From NCBI GenBank assembly GCA_018417955.1, contig JACTVC010000003.1, positions 744,001 to 808,000 on the forward strand: a DNA stretch of 64,000 bases, given 5' to 3'. The stretch's first letter is position 1. Each line of letters opens with the position of its first letter. Origin of the DNA: Laccaria trichodermophora (lineage: Eukaryota; Basidiomycota; Agaricomycetes; Agaricales; Hydnangiaceae). The notes under the pieces are model-generated. The model was not told where the DNA came from, ran no database searches, and saw nothing but the letters and a program-made list of their open reading frames with translations. Positions 38,338 through 49,714 of the stretch are shown piece by piece. The translations under genes and the position numbers were made by a program.

Positions 38338-38737
38338 CAGTCATCCACCAGCTAGTGTTACATCAAAAATTGAAAACTCACCTAAAACATGATGGGGATA
38401 CACTTTCACTTAAAAATTGTACATTCAATCTTGGTGATATCCATTCTTTGTGTCCTCCAAATTTCGGAGCTCTCAGGTTTGTTTCTGTTGAGTAATTCTG
38501 AAAATACCGGTGTAACATTCAGTGGTGCAAGGTTTTCTGCTAAGTACCCCATTTTGAACAAATCACTACATATTTGATGCTCATTCTGCCCACACAAAAC
38601 TTGATGTGAGGAGAGACCATATATAGGAGCTCCAGATAAATTTTGTTTCAAGGGAGTATGTTGAATATTGTAAAAGTTATTCAAGGAGCAAAAGTGTAAC
38701 ACTCAGTGGTGGTGTAACACAGGCCAGTGGATGACTG
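38338..38737. mobile_element. Mariner-like MITE, 400 bp
   Basis: Imperfect TIRs (~27 bp) begin CAGTCATCCACCAGCTAGTG on the left and, reverse complemented, CAGTCATCCACTGGCCTGTG on the right, with a TA dinucleotide on each side (38336-38337, 38738-38739). CAGT-type ends at a TA target are the mark of Tc1/mariner elements. No transposase frame is present. Several TIR mismatches suggest it is older than the MULE-like and F-box insertions. Confidence 0.65.
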
Positions 38738-38739
38738 TA

Positions 38740-41700
38740 CATAACCTAGTCGGGCATTATTTACCCATTACCCACTGCGTCGGGCGTCATTTACCCTTTG
38801 CGTCCGGGCAGTATCTGCCACCTTCGAATTTTATGCAGGGGTTTTTCAGCCCCTTTACCCCTCAGCACATCCCAAGCTAGGGTTTTTGTATATAACCGTG
38901 ATTGGGGGTTTACCATTTTGTGCCCCCAAATGTGCGGGGGGTGCAAGCTACACGAGTCCGCGAAAGGGGGCTCGACTGACGATGTTGTGTTATTTCATTT
39001 TGGCTCTTCTGCGTCGGCTATGCCAAGCACTACTTGATTTGAACAGAACACCAGCTCTTCGGGTCGCTTGCGTCAATCTCTGGAGCCAAACCCTGGACCA
39101 TTGAAATTTGACGGATGTACTTATACCTCCGCCCCCCGATTTCCCGGTCCCAACATTCGAATTGGAAATGATTTTACTGTTCACGATCGAGGTGGATGAT
39201 ATTTCTACATGTCCATGCTATTCTATCATTTCCTGGCCAATGGGATTTAAACGATTGGGCCTTCAAAGCGAGTTGCTTGAAGAAAGAGATGGAACCCGCA
39301 CATGGAGAAAATATTAGAAAAGCACTTAAATCGGCGCTACTAGTATTTACGCCTCGCAACTAACTTGCATCGGCGTGGATGCGAAAGAGGTTCAAGCGCA
39401 ACTTGGTCGGCCGAACCTAGGTCTCCTGTCTCCCCCGTAATTTATGCGCCGCCTGTCAACGTGAAGGTGCACCGAAGGCTGAAAGGTTTTATGAAATCAC
39501 CACTGCTTAATATCGTGTGCGCTATAGTACCACAGGTTCCCCATAACCTATCAACTCCGACGAATACTTATCGACTGGAGTCGGACTCGGTTATAACGCA
39601 TCCCTTGCACTCAAACTTTTAAGTATGATGCCTGCGCTATACTAATTACGACAAGTGCAGAGGGCATTCACTACTGAAGGATCATCTTATACGTAGATCT
39701 ATACTGGAACCTTCTTCAAAGGCGGAGCGGAAGGCCTGAGATCTGTCCCAATTCCACTGAGAGGGTATTTGCGGAAACCAAGCAATGCCATTTTTCCTTT
39801 GGGGGGAAGTGTTCCAACTCCCACCCCCCCATAATTTATCAACTGCGGGGCGTTTTTTCAAACAAAACAAAAAATAGGAATATATGTACTCCTTGATCGA
39901 CTGGAGTCGTTTCCAATCCCTTACATCCAAGCTTTTATGAAATCATTAAAATTACCTGCGCAATAGTGGATGACTTCCCATATGTTTTAAAAATCTAGAT
40001 TCCTTTTTCTAAAACGACGTGCCACCATGCTGTTTGCAATACCACAGGTTCTCCCAACTACCCCCATAATTTACTAATTGCGGGCGATTTTTCTTGAAGA
40101 AAAGTCGACGAATTCCTAAACATACACATCCCTTGCATTCAAGCTTTCATTCGAATTAAAAGTCGCGTAACAAGGGCATCACAAGAATTTCGCAGATAAC
40201 CTGACGCCAGGTACGAATGTCACCACAGATACGGATAGGAGCCCAAGCTAGCACATGTATAGAAGAATAACGAGAGTCGAAGACCTGTCATCCTAAGTAA
40301 GCATAAAGACCTTGAGAATGCGCAGGTAACCAGGTTCGTGCGTAGTACTATTATTCTTCACATGGAGGGTCTTAATCTCCAGAGCGCGCGGGGTCCCGAC
40401 TCCCGGATAGGCACCATGGGTATTCCGTCCACCTTTGCGTCGTCGGTCGATGCCAGAATATAGTACATATACTTCTACATCCAAGCTTTCACTTGATCTA
40501 AATTCCAGACGGGTTTGCGTAATAATCGAGCGCCCCGACGTCCGGTTACCTGCGAATTCTCGAGTATGGTCGACTTCGAAGTCCCGCATACTCTGGTCAT
40601 CCCTTTGTGCCCCTATTCATACTTAACTTAATACCTCATCGGGATCGTCGGATTTTACGCCCCTGTATACGTCCTTCGTCGCTGATTGACATGGACGTGG
40701 AGTCCATGAAATAAACGTGGGACTAGTCTGTTCGCCAAAATCCGTCGCTCCGGCAGGACATTGCGCGAGAAAGAACAGACAATTCAGGCGATCCATCAAG
40801 ACTAGAAGACCGGTAAATTGACACGCATGACGTCGAGCGTGAAAAAAGGGCCTGATCCGGGAGCTTCTATGTATCCAAAAATACGGCAACTGGGGGAGGT
40901 CGGAAAAAGGTCACGGTTGAGTTGCACCTCGTCTACCAGGGAAGACTTGGATCCCGGGAAGCGCATCGCAGAAGATGGGAACTGGGAAATGGGTAAACGA
41001 TATAGCGTTTCTACCGAGAATCCCCAACTCAATTGAATATCGTAGGGCTCCGTCGGAGTGGTTAACGTTATGCGCTTTGCTTCGAAGACGAACCTGGAGT
41101 GGGGATGACGCAACAGGAATCTGGCTGTGCAGGAACACTCCGCGACCCGTGAGTTCATAGATAACTGCCGAGTCGGATACTCTCATAAGTACCTATAAGT
41201 ACGTGCTTCAATATCTTTCCCTGGATTCGTGAGAATGGGGCGATAGGCAAACGATAGGTTGTATACCGTACCGGGTGGGGAAATTGATAGCGCCTTATCA
41301 GATAATTATTGCAGTTGCTTGTGGCGAGCAGTGTTGCTATCCAGTAGCATGTTGCTAGCAACGCGCCTTATCGCGTTGCGATGTACCAACAACGCCGAGG
41401 TCAAGTAAGGCGTGCCTTTGTTCTAGTTCAGCTATGCAAATCGAGTGGATATCTCAAAAGGAACGTGTGAAGAACCTAGAGGAATACGATAACGAAACGA
41501 TTTCAAAAGACAAAAAAGGGAACCTGCAAAAGAAAACATACGAACATGACCTGAAATGGTTAGTCGTTAACGTTTGGCGCTGGAGAAATCAGGGATCTCG
41601 CCAATCACTTACGAAGGGTAAGATGTAGGTCGTGAAGTATGATGCGATATGTATCATTGTATGAGAATGGTTAGCTCAAGAACCTTCGCCAGCTTTCGCC

Positions 41701-43970
41701 ACGCGTCTTGGATCATGATGATCATTGTCGGTCGCGGGGAAATACCTTTGCAATACGAGCTAGAAGCACGCACTGGACCTAGGACTTGTCACGGATCTTG
41801 TTTTATATGCAGGGAGAAATCGCAGGAGTCTGGAATACGAGAGTCCGAGCCAACCCGTTTGGCCAAGAAGCCTCTCATCACATCTTCATTCCCTCAAAAG
41901 GGTGAGTCGTGACTCACGCCGAGATTCCTGCCGGGCGTGCAGGGAAGAGGGTCCGTGATAGAGTTATGTGCAGGCATCCATGCGCTCTTAATTTCCAATG
42001 GTCATCAAGTTGAATTAATTACCTACAAAAAGAAACAGACTTGCCTGATTCAGAATTGGCAATGCAGGAATAATCATCGAAAGATCATTGTTGAGAGCTA
42101 TCAAATGTTCCGCAGCTGTCAAATTCATGTGAAGATTTTTCGTTTTTGACCGGGATGTTTGGGGTGGAAAGAGGACCGGAGGTCCATCAGTCGTAAAACA
42201 AGATCCGAAGCCTAGTACTGTTCCCGCACTGCGATCGTTAATGAGGGTGTCATGAAAGACTAGCGCAGATGCAGGTCAGCTGGCACAACTTCGCGCGACG
42301 AACGTGTTTTTCCCCGGCAGCATTATCGTGGGTTGTTTTCGGCCGATAACCTTTGTTGAGTTTGTGAAAGGTCAGATATACCGCTGACATTGATCTAAAA
42401 TCATCTTTAAGCATATAAGGACAGCGCATCGTAAATGGACGGAGTCACCGCAGTACGCTGGGTATAATGCGGGGATTATCGGCAGCGCTCTGAAAAGCAT
42501 CAAAAAATCCGGTACGAAATCGAAAGTGTATGCACTCGGATAGGTCCCGAAATTGTTGGTCAGCAGTAGACGAATCTAAGCTCGCAAGCAAAGGGACAGA
42601 AACATAATCAGTGGTATTATAGCGGCAGGATTCGAGAATATGACAGTAGTGCACCAGAATGTAAGACATGGCCAGATCAGTGTGTCCTTGAAGTCAGTGG
42701 ACGTCGGAGGAGACCCTGCTGAGGCTTCATTGTAATATTGTTACAACGGCAGTCAATTGGTAGCAGTAATGAGCTTAACCTCCACTTGATTCTTGATCTA
42801 CCAGTCAGAAATTGACGTCGGCAGCGGAGACAGGCACAAGAACGAACGTTTTTGACGATGCCACCCGGAGGTCAGGGCTACACTTGAAGTTGCAGTATCA
42901 CGTCAGGATGGTGCTCAGACTTAGACGAATTTAGCCAAATTAACAAAGACTTGACGCCGTCGCGGAGGCGTGAAGCACGCCAGTCGTTAGGGAAGGGTCA
43001 AATCCGATCCTCGGAGAGAGGACCAACCAAAAAAAGCCGCCATCGACAGAAATGTTAGAGTGTCCCACGCATTTGGTGCAAACTGGATAGGTCGACTGAG
43101 GGCGTGCCAAATGTGAGCAGATAAGCCTCTGAAGCGTGATTTAAACCTGCTGGGGTTGCCGAGTTGATGATGGAAAGAGAAAATTGGGTTGGAAAAAAAA
43201 GTTCTCACGAATGTGCATTTTTGCTTCCACTGACTTGAACCTTCAGTGCTTCAGCTTCGAGAAACTCCGAATGGCCTCCAGAAATCTGCTTTTTGCGGGC
43301 AGCATACGCGTATTATACAAGCTCTTGACGGCGGTCTCTTGTCCTCTTACCTACGTGCAGCTCGATCCATGTTTTCAGCTAAATGACATTCGCCCCTCTG
43401 CGCTCAAAACACCACTCGAGTTTTCTTGGCCGTACCCTTATCTTTTTCGCAGAGTCTCGCAGATGGGACATTAAAATGTCATTATAAAGCTGTTTAATGG
43501 CTGGCCTGTCAGGCCATTTCCGAAGAGAACAAGCTTGTAAACCAGTCTTCCTGCTGTCTCCATCTCCCAGGGGCCAACATCGTCCATGAGCAGCCCATGA
43601 TTATCAATGTTTCCGTCATTGTCTTGACCTGCGAAGCCAACTTCAAGGTGGGTCGCGGTTGTCTCAGTAGCTGATTTAATTTTGTACCAGGTCATTCAAG
43701 GACAAGGACTTCATCCAAAAAATCCAAAAAGTGATTTCAACTTCACCCGCTCTAATTGTGTGGGAGGCTGAACGGGCGTATCAAATACGTCGGCCAGATG
43801 GAGTCGGATGCCTCTCCGACTCCATGACGCACGCCTTTCCGCCATCTCGAAAACTATGCCCGCTATCTGTGACCCGTACTTCTGATGACCCCACAGGCAG
43901 CAAGACTTCGGAGCCTAGAGTGATCAACTTCGCTGAGACGCCTCTGACACTTAAGCATGGCACTTGGGAG
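38740..43970. other. Gene-poor region, no supported gene
   Basis: Over 5 kb with only short frames, none with recognisable domains, signal peptides or phase-closing introns. It contains the degenerate repeats listed at 39460-40560 and a small hairpin near 43798-43826. It reads as decayed repeat and intergenic DNA. Confidence 0.5.
39460..40560. repeat. Three to four degenerate copies of a ~250-350-bp repeat
   Basis: Recurring blocks appear in the same order: (cc)acaggttc-cc near 39530 and 40045; cataatttat/cataatttac near 39830 and 40067; cgactggagtcg near 39575 and 39898; and catccaagctttcat-type words near 39605, 39925, 40135 and 40480. The copies have diverged strongly. Their nature (old transposon or satellite) is unknown. 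Confidence 0.45.
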
Positions 43971-46318
43971 GAGTACGCAGGCCCACCCGGCGACGCGGTC
44001 ATCGACAAGGTCCTAGTTTCCCTCAATTTAATAGAGTTGAAAGTAAAATATGATTACGAGCGCGGTGACAGGGGTGGAAAGTCCACTGGTCAAGCGCCAC
44101 TTCAAGACCTGTCAAAAATTATCTATCGAAGTCGGCCAGCAGCGTTTTCTTTTTTGAAGGTCAAAAGCTGCATACCAGTCGCCGATTCTAGCCAGCTTTT
44201 CCAATTACCAATTGATGTGTTGAGAAAGCACTAGAGAACTTGAAGGGGGTCATGTAGCAAACTCAAAGCAGTCGCCAAAAGGAACAATACTCCGCATCCT
44301 GCATGAATAGTGCTGGCTGCAGCAGTAACACTCCCGCAGGTAGCGCCACCCATTTCGACTCCATCGTAAGGTCCTGATTGAAAACTATGAGTTGAGGACT
44401 TGATATTTGGCGTCATGTTCCATACCATCATGGTCAGAAAGATTGCCACTCGAAACACTTTTTACATCACCTGCTGAGCAACGAGAATCGGGGTTGTCGT
44501 TTCCTGATGGACGACAAGGTAGATTAGAACAGCCTTTGAACCTAACTAGTTATTGTGCTGACCTGGGCAATCGAGCCAAGAAAGATCATCCTGGATGTGC
44601 TTCTCTCCTTGGGGTTGAACAAAACCAAGAGTCCTGACTAAATAGCTGTCTAGCCATGTAACTTTATGTCAAAAACGAAACCTACGCGGAATAACCGGGA
44701 CAAAGTCCATCCTGAAATTTGTTAACGGAACAAAAAAGGGTTATCCAATTTTCGCCTTACCTGTTGTTGACATGGCTGAGCTGGACGTTTGCATCTACAT
44801 AATCCGCAAAGGCTTGATTCCCAACCTTTAAGTTTATTCATCACTTATCCTTTTTGCGGCGGGAATGGCTATGCGCACCCGAGGCAGACCGTATCCAATC
44901 GTTTTAAATTGGACACCAGGTAAAAACAGCTGCAAGGACACGCTGTCCAAGAGTGCGAGCGCCGCACCTTTGAATACCAACAATTTAACCGTGAACCGAA
45001 GAGGGACTGGAACTGAGCATACCCAATGAATGCCCAACAAGTGTTACCTGCGTAAGATTTGACTTTTGCAGGGCAGTGCGCGTAGCGGAAAGAATTTGAC
45101 TCATTGTCCTATATAAAAAACCTAAAATGAGATGAAGATCTGACAGAGAAAACATTCTTACTTCCAATGTTGGTCACCAAACATATTGTGGATCTTAATG
45201 GATGAATTCAATCCTGGAAAGAATGTCTCGTTTAAGGGTTTGAGGAAGAAATTTACGTCCGTCAGCAGGGGTGCACTGCGCCGACATCGAAGTCAGCCAT
45301 ATGTTTGGGATAGGAACGGAAGAATGATCACAGTTTACTGGGGTCTGTGCCTTGGTGGCCAACAATAACAGTCTACAATCATAAGCAAGTTGTTCGAGGC
45401 TGGAAGATGTGCATACCTTGAGACTGAGGTCGATAGCAACATACCAAAACTGTATTTTCGACCCATCCCCACCAGCCGCAATGGGTTGGAACGCGGTGTT
45501 TGCATCGCAATTGACTTAAATATTGTTCAACGACGTCTTTACTGAAGAGTACAAAGACTGGTGCTCACCTCCACAACTCTTATTCAGAACTGTTGCGGGT
45601 TTGCAGTATGCTGTGGCAGCGTAATACGAGAAGGGTTTGAAGGCAGCGACTTGGGAAGCTGACAGCGCGGTAATCGAGTCTCCACGGGGAATCGCTGTCG
45701 CGATAGCAAGTCCTACAAGGCCGAAGAGAAAAGGGGTGGTGTAGAAAGTCATCTTGGCGTCGGGAGGGGCAACAAGAAATATGCGCGAGGTGGACATGCG
45801 GCTAAGGGTATAAAAGTAACAGCACGTTCGCTGCGTCAGTATCCTGCATTTCAGTTCCACAGGTTTCTCAATGTAAAGACCCGTATAAACCGAAATTACC
45901 GAGCAGCCCATGTTTATTTACTTGGAACAAATACTATATGACAGCCCTGAAAACTGGTAAAACCCGAATGTCAATTACTTGAATGACAGACATACCGTGA
46001 GCGTCATCCCATTATACGGTCGACGCTATCCCGTCACATGAGAGTGCCGTCTATTGCAACGGCACTATTCTGCTACGTATCCATAGCGAATCGATACGGA
46101 AATCTCACTAAGCAGGCAATAAAAATGAGCAGGAAGAGCGGCACACAAAAAGGATGAGTGACTGCAACACCTTCATCAGATAACGAATGATAAGAGCTTC
46201 ATTGAGCCCCTTAGGCACAAAGTTAACGCTGGGTCGAGGCACACATTGACAACTAGAATGAGTACAATTTGACGCCGTGAAGACAGTTTTGACATTGAGC
46301 GCTGTAGTGGGCGTCCAG
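43971..46318. repeat. Arm 2 of an inverted segmental duplication
   Basis: Inverted homologue of 25959-28315, holding lipase C with its upstream and downstream flanks. The lengths of the arms (about 2.35 kb) agree closely. Edges are approximate. Confidence 0.8.
44231..45752 (-). CDS. Class 3 lipase, copy C, likely GPI-anchored
   Basis: The near twin of copy B with the same intron positions. It has signal peptide MTFYTTPFLFGLVGLAIATA, KPFSYYAATAYC, GGDGSKIQFWYVAIDLSLK, VIVGHQGTDPSK, VTLVGHSLGAALALL (Ser), RMDFVPVIP (Asp) and GEKHIQDDLSWLDCPG (His). It ends in PYDGVEMGGATC and a hydrophobic tail (CGVLFLLATALSLLHDPLQVL). It differs from B by many substitutions (for example FFLKPLNETFFPG against FFLDHLSKTLFPG) and a shorter Thr/Ala linker, so the duplication is not very recent. 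All splice phases close and no stop interrupts it. Confidence 0.85.
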
Positions 46319-46798
46319 TTTGGCCGTGGTCTGTCCAAAGCATCTGTGTATAATGTCTGTTGCGTATGGGTACAATCCACAATATAAACTCGGAATGAAG
46401 TTAAGAATGCCATCATCTGATGCACCAGAGAGGTCATCGAGGCCCTCTCTGCCACAGCAATGAAAGGGCAAGACGAGCTCGGGATCTGCTGCACCAGCCA
46501 GATCAAAGCAGAAAGGATACTGCCGCGAAGAGTACCAGTGGTTTCTCGGACGAGGTGGGAGTTGCAGGTGAAAGGACTCTCAAGAATATGTAGGGGTTTC
46601 GTCGTCCAGTTCGAAACCGTTTGAAAAGCCACACTTCGGACCTTCCGTATGCCACTTGCGTTCCAACGTTTTCTGGCAATTCGAAATGGAGCATTCACAG
46701 GTTGGACATGCAAACAACTCTATAGATGGTAAGGACTCGAGGATCGTGACGTTGTTCCTGGTCAATGGTGCCCCGGCAAATGGGGTATCTTGGCACAT
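46108..46798 (-). CDS. Uncharacterised Cys-containing ORFs upstream of lipase C
   Basis: Two overlapping minus-strand frames are protein-like. One starts at 46798 and includes FACPTCECSISNCQKTLERKW; the other (46713-46108) includes SALIWLVQQIPSSSCPFIAV and a C-terminal hydrophobic segment (LMKVLQSLILFVCRSSCSFL). An intron may connect them, but I could not fix it. The 3' part is shared with the flank of lipase B, where it is degraded. It may be a gene or a relic; no family is recognised. Confidence 0.35.
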
Positions 46799-47001
46799 TG
46801 AAAAGGAGTAACACTCTCCTGCTGCTGGGTAAAGCTTCCGAATCCCACTAGAGGCACCGCTGGCATGGATTTAAGCTAGCAAGCCATACGTCGACGTAAA
46901 GTTACCCACCCCGAGCGGTAACAGGTTCATGAACGGCCATTCATCTCGGGAGGTAAGAATTCCAGTGGCTGATCTACGATATAGTGTTGTTCCATCGGGG
47001 G

Positions 47002-47660
47002 CTATTGGGGGATGAGTTTAGGATTCATGTCGCTCGACAAACGACGAAGGAAAAGCACCTCGGCTGGCCGACGTCGAATCCCGTTGCTGTGCATCATACT
47101 GTTCCCGTTCGTGTTGGTGTGTGGAATTGGATTCGCGTAGGGTGAACGATAGCCGAGCCGTGGCGTCGCGTTGGGGTCCCGGGGGTTGTGCAAAGTGGCA
47201 AGTAATGGAGTGCTGCGGGGTAGAGGAAGGTCGGCCGGTACGGTGTTTATTGGGGGCAAACCGTCATGGCCTTCTGCGGATGGAAAATATCGTTCAAGCA
47301 AACCTCGATCGGCCAAGAGCATTGCGTCTATGAGAAGCCTGGCACAACTGAGCTTCGCTGACCGATGGTTGATCGAAGTCAACGACGTACTCGTTCTCAG
47401 CTTGTAGCCTCTTCATTTTTGCATTTGCAGCTTCCAAATCGCGTTGATGTTTATCGCGTATCTTCAGTCAGGCGTGACCATTGAGAAGGTAAGGTTTTCG
47501 AATGAAACACACCATCGTCGCTTGGTCATACTTGTCTTTCATATGATGATACCTAAGCAGCTCAAGTATCAGCTCCCAAACCTTGGCGCTGAAGAAAGGG
47601 ATCGCTTCACTTTTCTTTGTATCGCGTGCTTCGATGAGATTGAGCCTATCGAGCAGAAAT
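47002..47660 (-). pseudogene. 5'-truncated coiled-coil protein gene
   Basis: Reading from ~47660 downward, three exon pieces join in phase: FLLDRLNLIEARDTKKSEAI through LRYHHMKDKYDQAT, then IRDKHQRDLEAANAKMKRLQ through QAENE, then LLIDAMLLADRGLLERYFPS to the stop at 47002. Introns are GGTGTG...CTGAAG and GTACGT...GCCAG. The joined piece is a coiled coil plus a Pro/Asn-rich tail. There is no ATG or acceptable upstream exon: the frame meets a stop just 5' of 47670. So the N-terminal part appears lost. I do not recognise the parent family. Confidence 0.5.
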
Positions 47661-47957
47661 AGTAAGTAACAGCTCTCAGCCTTCCTCAGTGGCTAACGAT
47701 AGAGTTCGTACATTGTTTCTGTCCCCCTTTTCTTTTTCAGCGATACGTGGCCCTCTGGAGCTGTGCGCAGCCGCCGTACTTGAGCTTGGATCCATGTCGA
47801 CGGTGGAGCTGTAATTCGTGAGGAGGTAGTCCGACTTTGACAGTGCCACAACTGGAGCACATGACCAACACATGACCAACGCGCTTGCATCTATTTGCAC
47901 TGTCACGTAGATTGAACAGAAGACTCCACAAACCGATTCATAGCGTGTTCATTGCAA

Positions 47958-48230
47958 CTACTCGCCACCAAAGCTTCCCACACAACCACTAAAGTAACCA
48001 TACAACCCCAGCCCACGGCTGACCAAAACCTTCTACCAATGCTTCGTATCAAAAGAAACTTGACTATAAACCCACAGCCCACGGCCAACCTGAACATTCC
48101 ACCACTTCTCACTAAAACAACCACTCAAGTAATGATAAAACTCCATCCCATGGCTGACCAGAAATTTCCACCAATCCTTCGTACCAAAACAAATACTCCT
48201 TATACCAAATCCTAAGCCCACGAGTAACCA
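47958..48230 (-). repeat. Four ~66-70-bp tandem repeats at the 3' end of a 6-16-like gene
   Basis: Units at 48230-48161, 48160-48092, 48091-48026 and 48025-47958 share TGGTCAGCCGTGGGCTGGG-like starts and GATACGAAGCATTGGT-like ends. The neighbouring paralogue at 49067-49674 has a single unit. Lengths of 70, 69, 66 and 68 nt mean that the units are not all read in the same frame. Confidence 0.8.
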
Positions 48231-48915
48231 GAACTTGTTGAAGGCGCCTCCGCGAGCTCCGGATGATTGAGAAGCAGAAAAAGTGCTGGACCTTGGAATT
48301 ATCCCTTTGTAAACTCGAGACTGGTACCCCGCAGCGTATGAACCTATAGAAACAGTCGTAATACACAGATCAGCACGCAAGCTCGTCCTCGAATGAATTA
48401 AAACAAGGCACCTCGACGAACGCCCTCACGTCCAAATCCCAAGCAGTGCAACAAGCCCACAGTTATGGCTTTAGGAATGCCGTAAACAACATAATATACT
48501 GCCGCAAAGGGAAATTTGGGGTTGTAAGCCAGGAGAACAAGTCCGCTTGCCAACAGGAATGGGTGTTTGAGGACTAAATGAAGGACATTCAATCTGATTC
48601 TGTTTAGGCGAAAAGCCAGAAAACACACCTATCTCGCGATGGAACATTTTTGCGCTTGCCAACAGGGATGGGTGTTCAGTGAGGACTAATTGAAGGACAT
48701 TCAATCTGATTCTGTTTGGGCGAAAAGCCGGAAAACACACCTATCTCGCGATGGAACATTTCTGCGCCTTGTCTTAAACCCTCAGCGGTAGGGACAGTGA
48801 TGCAAATCTGCTGCCAGTGAGTCGGCATGGTGGTAAGGTAGGAGAAGGATAGTGCTCTCAAACCCTCAACGGTAGGGACGGTGGTGCAAATTTGCTGAGT
48901 TGTAGGCCCCGGCAT
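48033..48915 (-). CDS. Interferon-induced 6-16-like small membrane protein, copy 1
   Basis: Exons 48915-48741, 48685-48629, 48573-48412 and 48343-48033 join in phase, giving 234 aa. The core is the glycine-rich hydrophobic domain of the Ifi6-16/ISG12-like family: LLASGLVLLAY, YYVVYGIPKAITVGLLHCLG, GREGVRRGSYAAGYQSRVY, IIPRSSTFSASQS. The N-terminal exon has an internal duplication (QQICTTVPTVEGLR / QQICITVPTAEGLR). A second, 112-bp duplication makes the extra in-frame exon 2 (KMFHREI occurs twice). The C-terminus runs into four tandem repeats and differs fully from copy 2. Family members in animals act in mitochondria or ER; the fungal role is unknown. Confidence 0.7.
48629..48853 (-). repeat. 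112-bp tandem duplication of an exon-intron unit
   Basis: The segment aaATGTTCCATCGCGAGATAG plus the following GTGTGTTTTC intron and the next exon's start recurs 112 bp downstream (markers atctcgcgat at 48631 and 48743). The copy keeps splice sites and reading phase. Confidence 0.75.
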
Positions 48916-48943
48916 GGTGGTAAGAGGGCAGGAGAAGAATGCT

Positions 48944-48970
48944 GCACAGTTATATACAATTAGGCGCCCA
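48944..48970 (-). promoter_or_regulatory. Conserved core promoter of 6-16-like copy 1
   Basis: The minus strand reads GGGCGCCTAATTGTATATAA then CTGTGC, about 30-55 bp upstream of the ATG. The same block (GGGCGCCTAAT..ATATAT..CTGTGC) precedes copy 2. It contains a TATA-like core. Confidence 0.55.
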
Positions 48971-49066
48971 CTTCGGCATGAGGCAATTTTTTGTGGGCGT
49001 GGACATGTGTAAAATTCTAAGAAGACACCACAAAACGGTTCATAGCGTACTCATTGCAAGTTGCAA

Positions 49067-49674
49067 CTACTTTCCACCAATGCTTCGTATCAAAACAATC
49101 ACTGCAGTAATCAAGAATAGCCCGCTCACGGCTGGCCAGAAGGATTCGCACTGCTCTTCTTCGGGCCCCTCACTTGCGTTCCGGCCATCAAGAGCTCCGT
49201 ACGATTGATAAGCAGAAAAAGTGCTGTCTCTTGGAAGGTACCCTCCGTAAACTCGAGACTGGTGTCTCGCAGCATAGGAACCTGTACAAACGGTCGTAAT
49301 ACACAGATCAGCAACGCAACTTGAAGCTCGTCTTCACCGCCTTGAACGATTTAAATTAGGCACCTTGACGAACGCCCTCACTTCCAAAGCCCAAGCAATG
49401 CAACAGGCCAACAATTATGGCCTTAGGAATGCCGTAGACGACATAGTATACTGCCGTAAAGGGAGATTTGGGGTAGTAAGCCAGGAGAACAAGTCCGCTT
49501 GCCAGCAGGAATGGGTGTTTGAGGACTAATTGAAGAAGGACATTCAATCTGACTCTATTTGGGCGAGAAGCCGGAAAACACACCAATCTCGCGATGGAAC
49601 ATTTCTGCGCCTTGTCTTAAACCCTCAACCGTAGGGACAGTGATGCAAACCTGCTGAGTTGTAGGCCCCGGCAT
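49067..49674 (-). CDS. Interferon-induced 6-16-like small membrane protein, copy 2
   Basis: Three exons, 49674-49584, 49525-49364 and 49281-49067, join in phase for 155 aa. It has N-terminal MPGPTTQQVCITVPTVEGLR, the hydrophobic core LLASGLVLLAY and YYVVYGIPKAIIVGLLHCLG, then GSEGVRQGSYAARHQSRVYG and LPRDSTFSAYQSYGA. An acidic linker (EGPEEEQCE) and a last hydrophobic helix (AVSGLFLITAVIVLIRSIGG) end it. This is the simpler, probably ancestral form: one N-terminal unit, one 3' repeat unit. It lies 151 bp upstream of copy 1, in tandem. Confidence 0.75.
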
Positions 49675-49714
49675 GGTGATAAGACGGCAGGGGAAGAATG
49701 TTGCGCAGGAGAAG

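Noticed and set aside
43731..44234. 167-codon plus-strand frame
   Set aside because: Overlaps the shared downstream flank of the lipase duplication; the homologous arm 1 does not keep the frame open.
45350..45420. Apparent loss of a splice acceptor in lipase C (TTGTTG where B has TTATAG)
   Set aside because: The true acceptor in both genes is the earlier TTGTAG; the differing bases fall within the exon and keep the frame.
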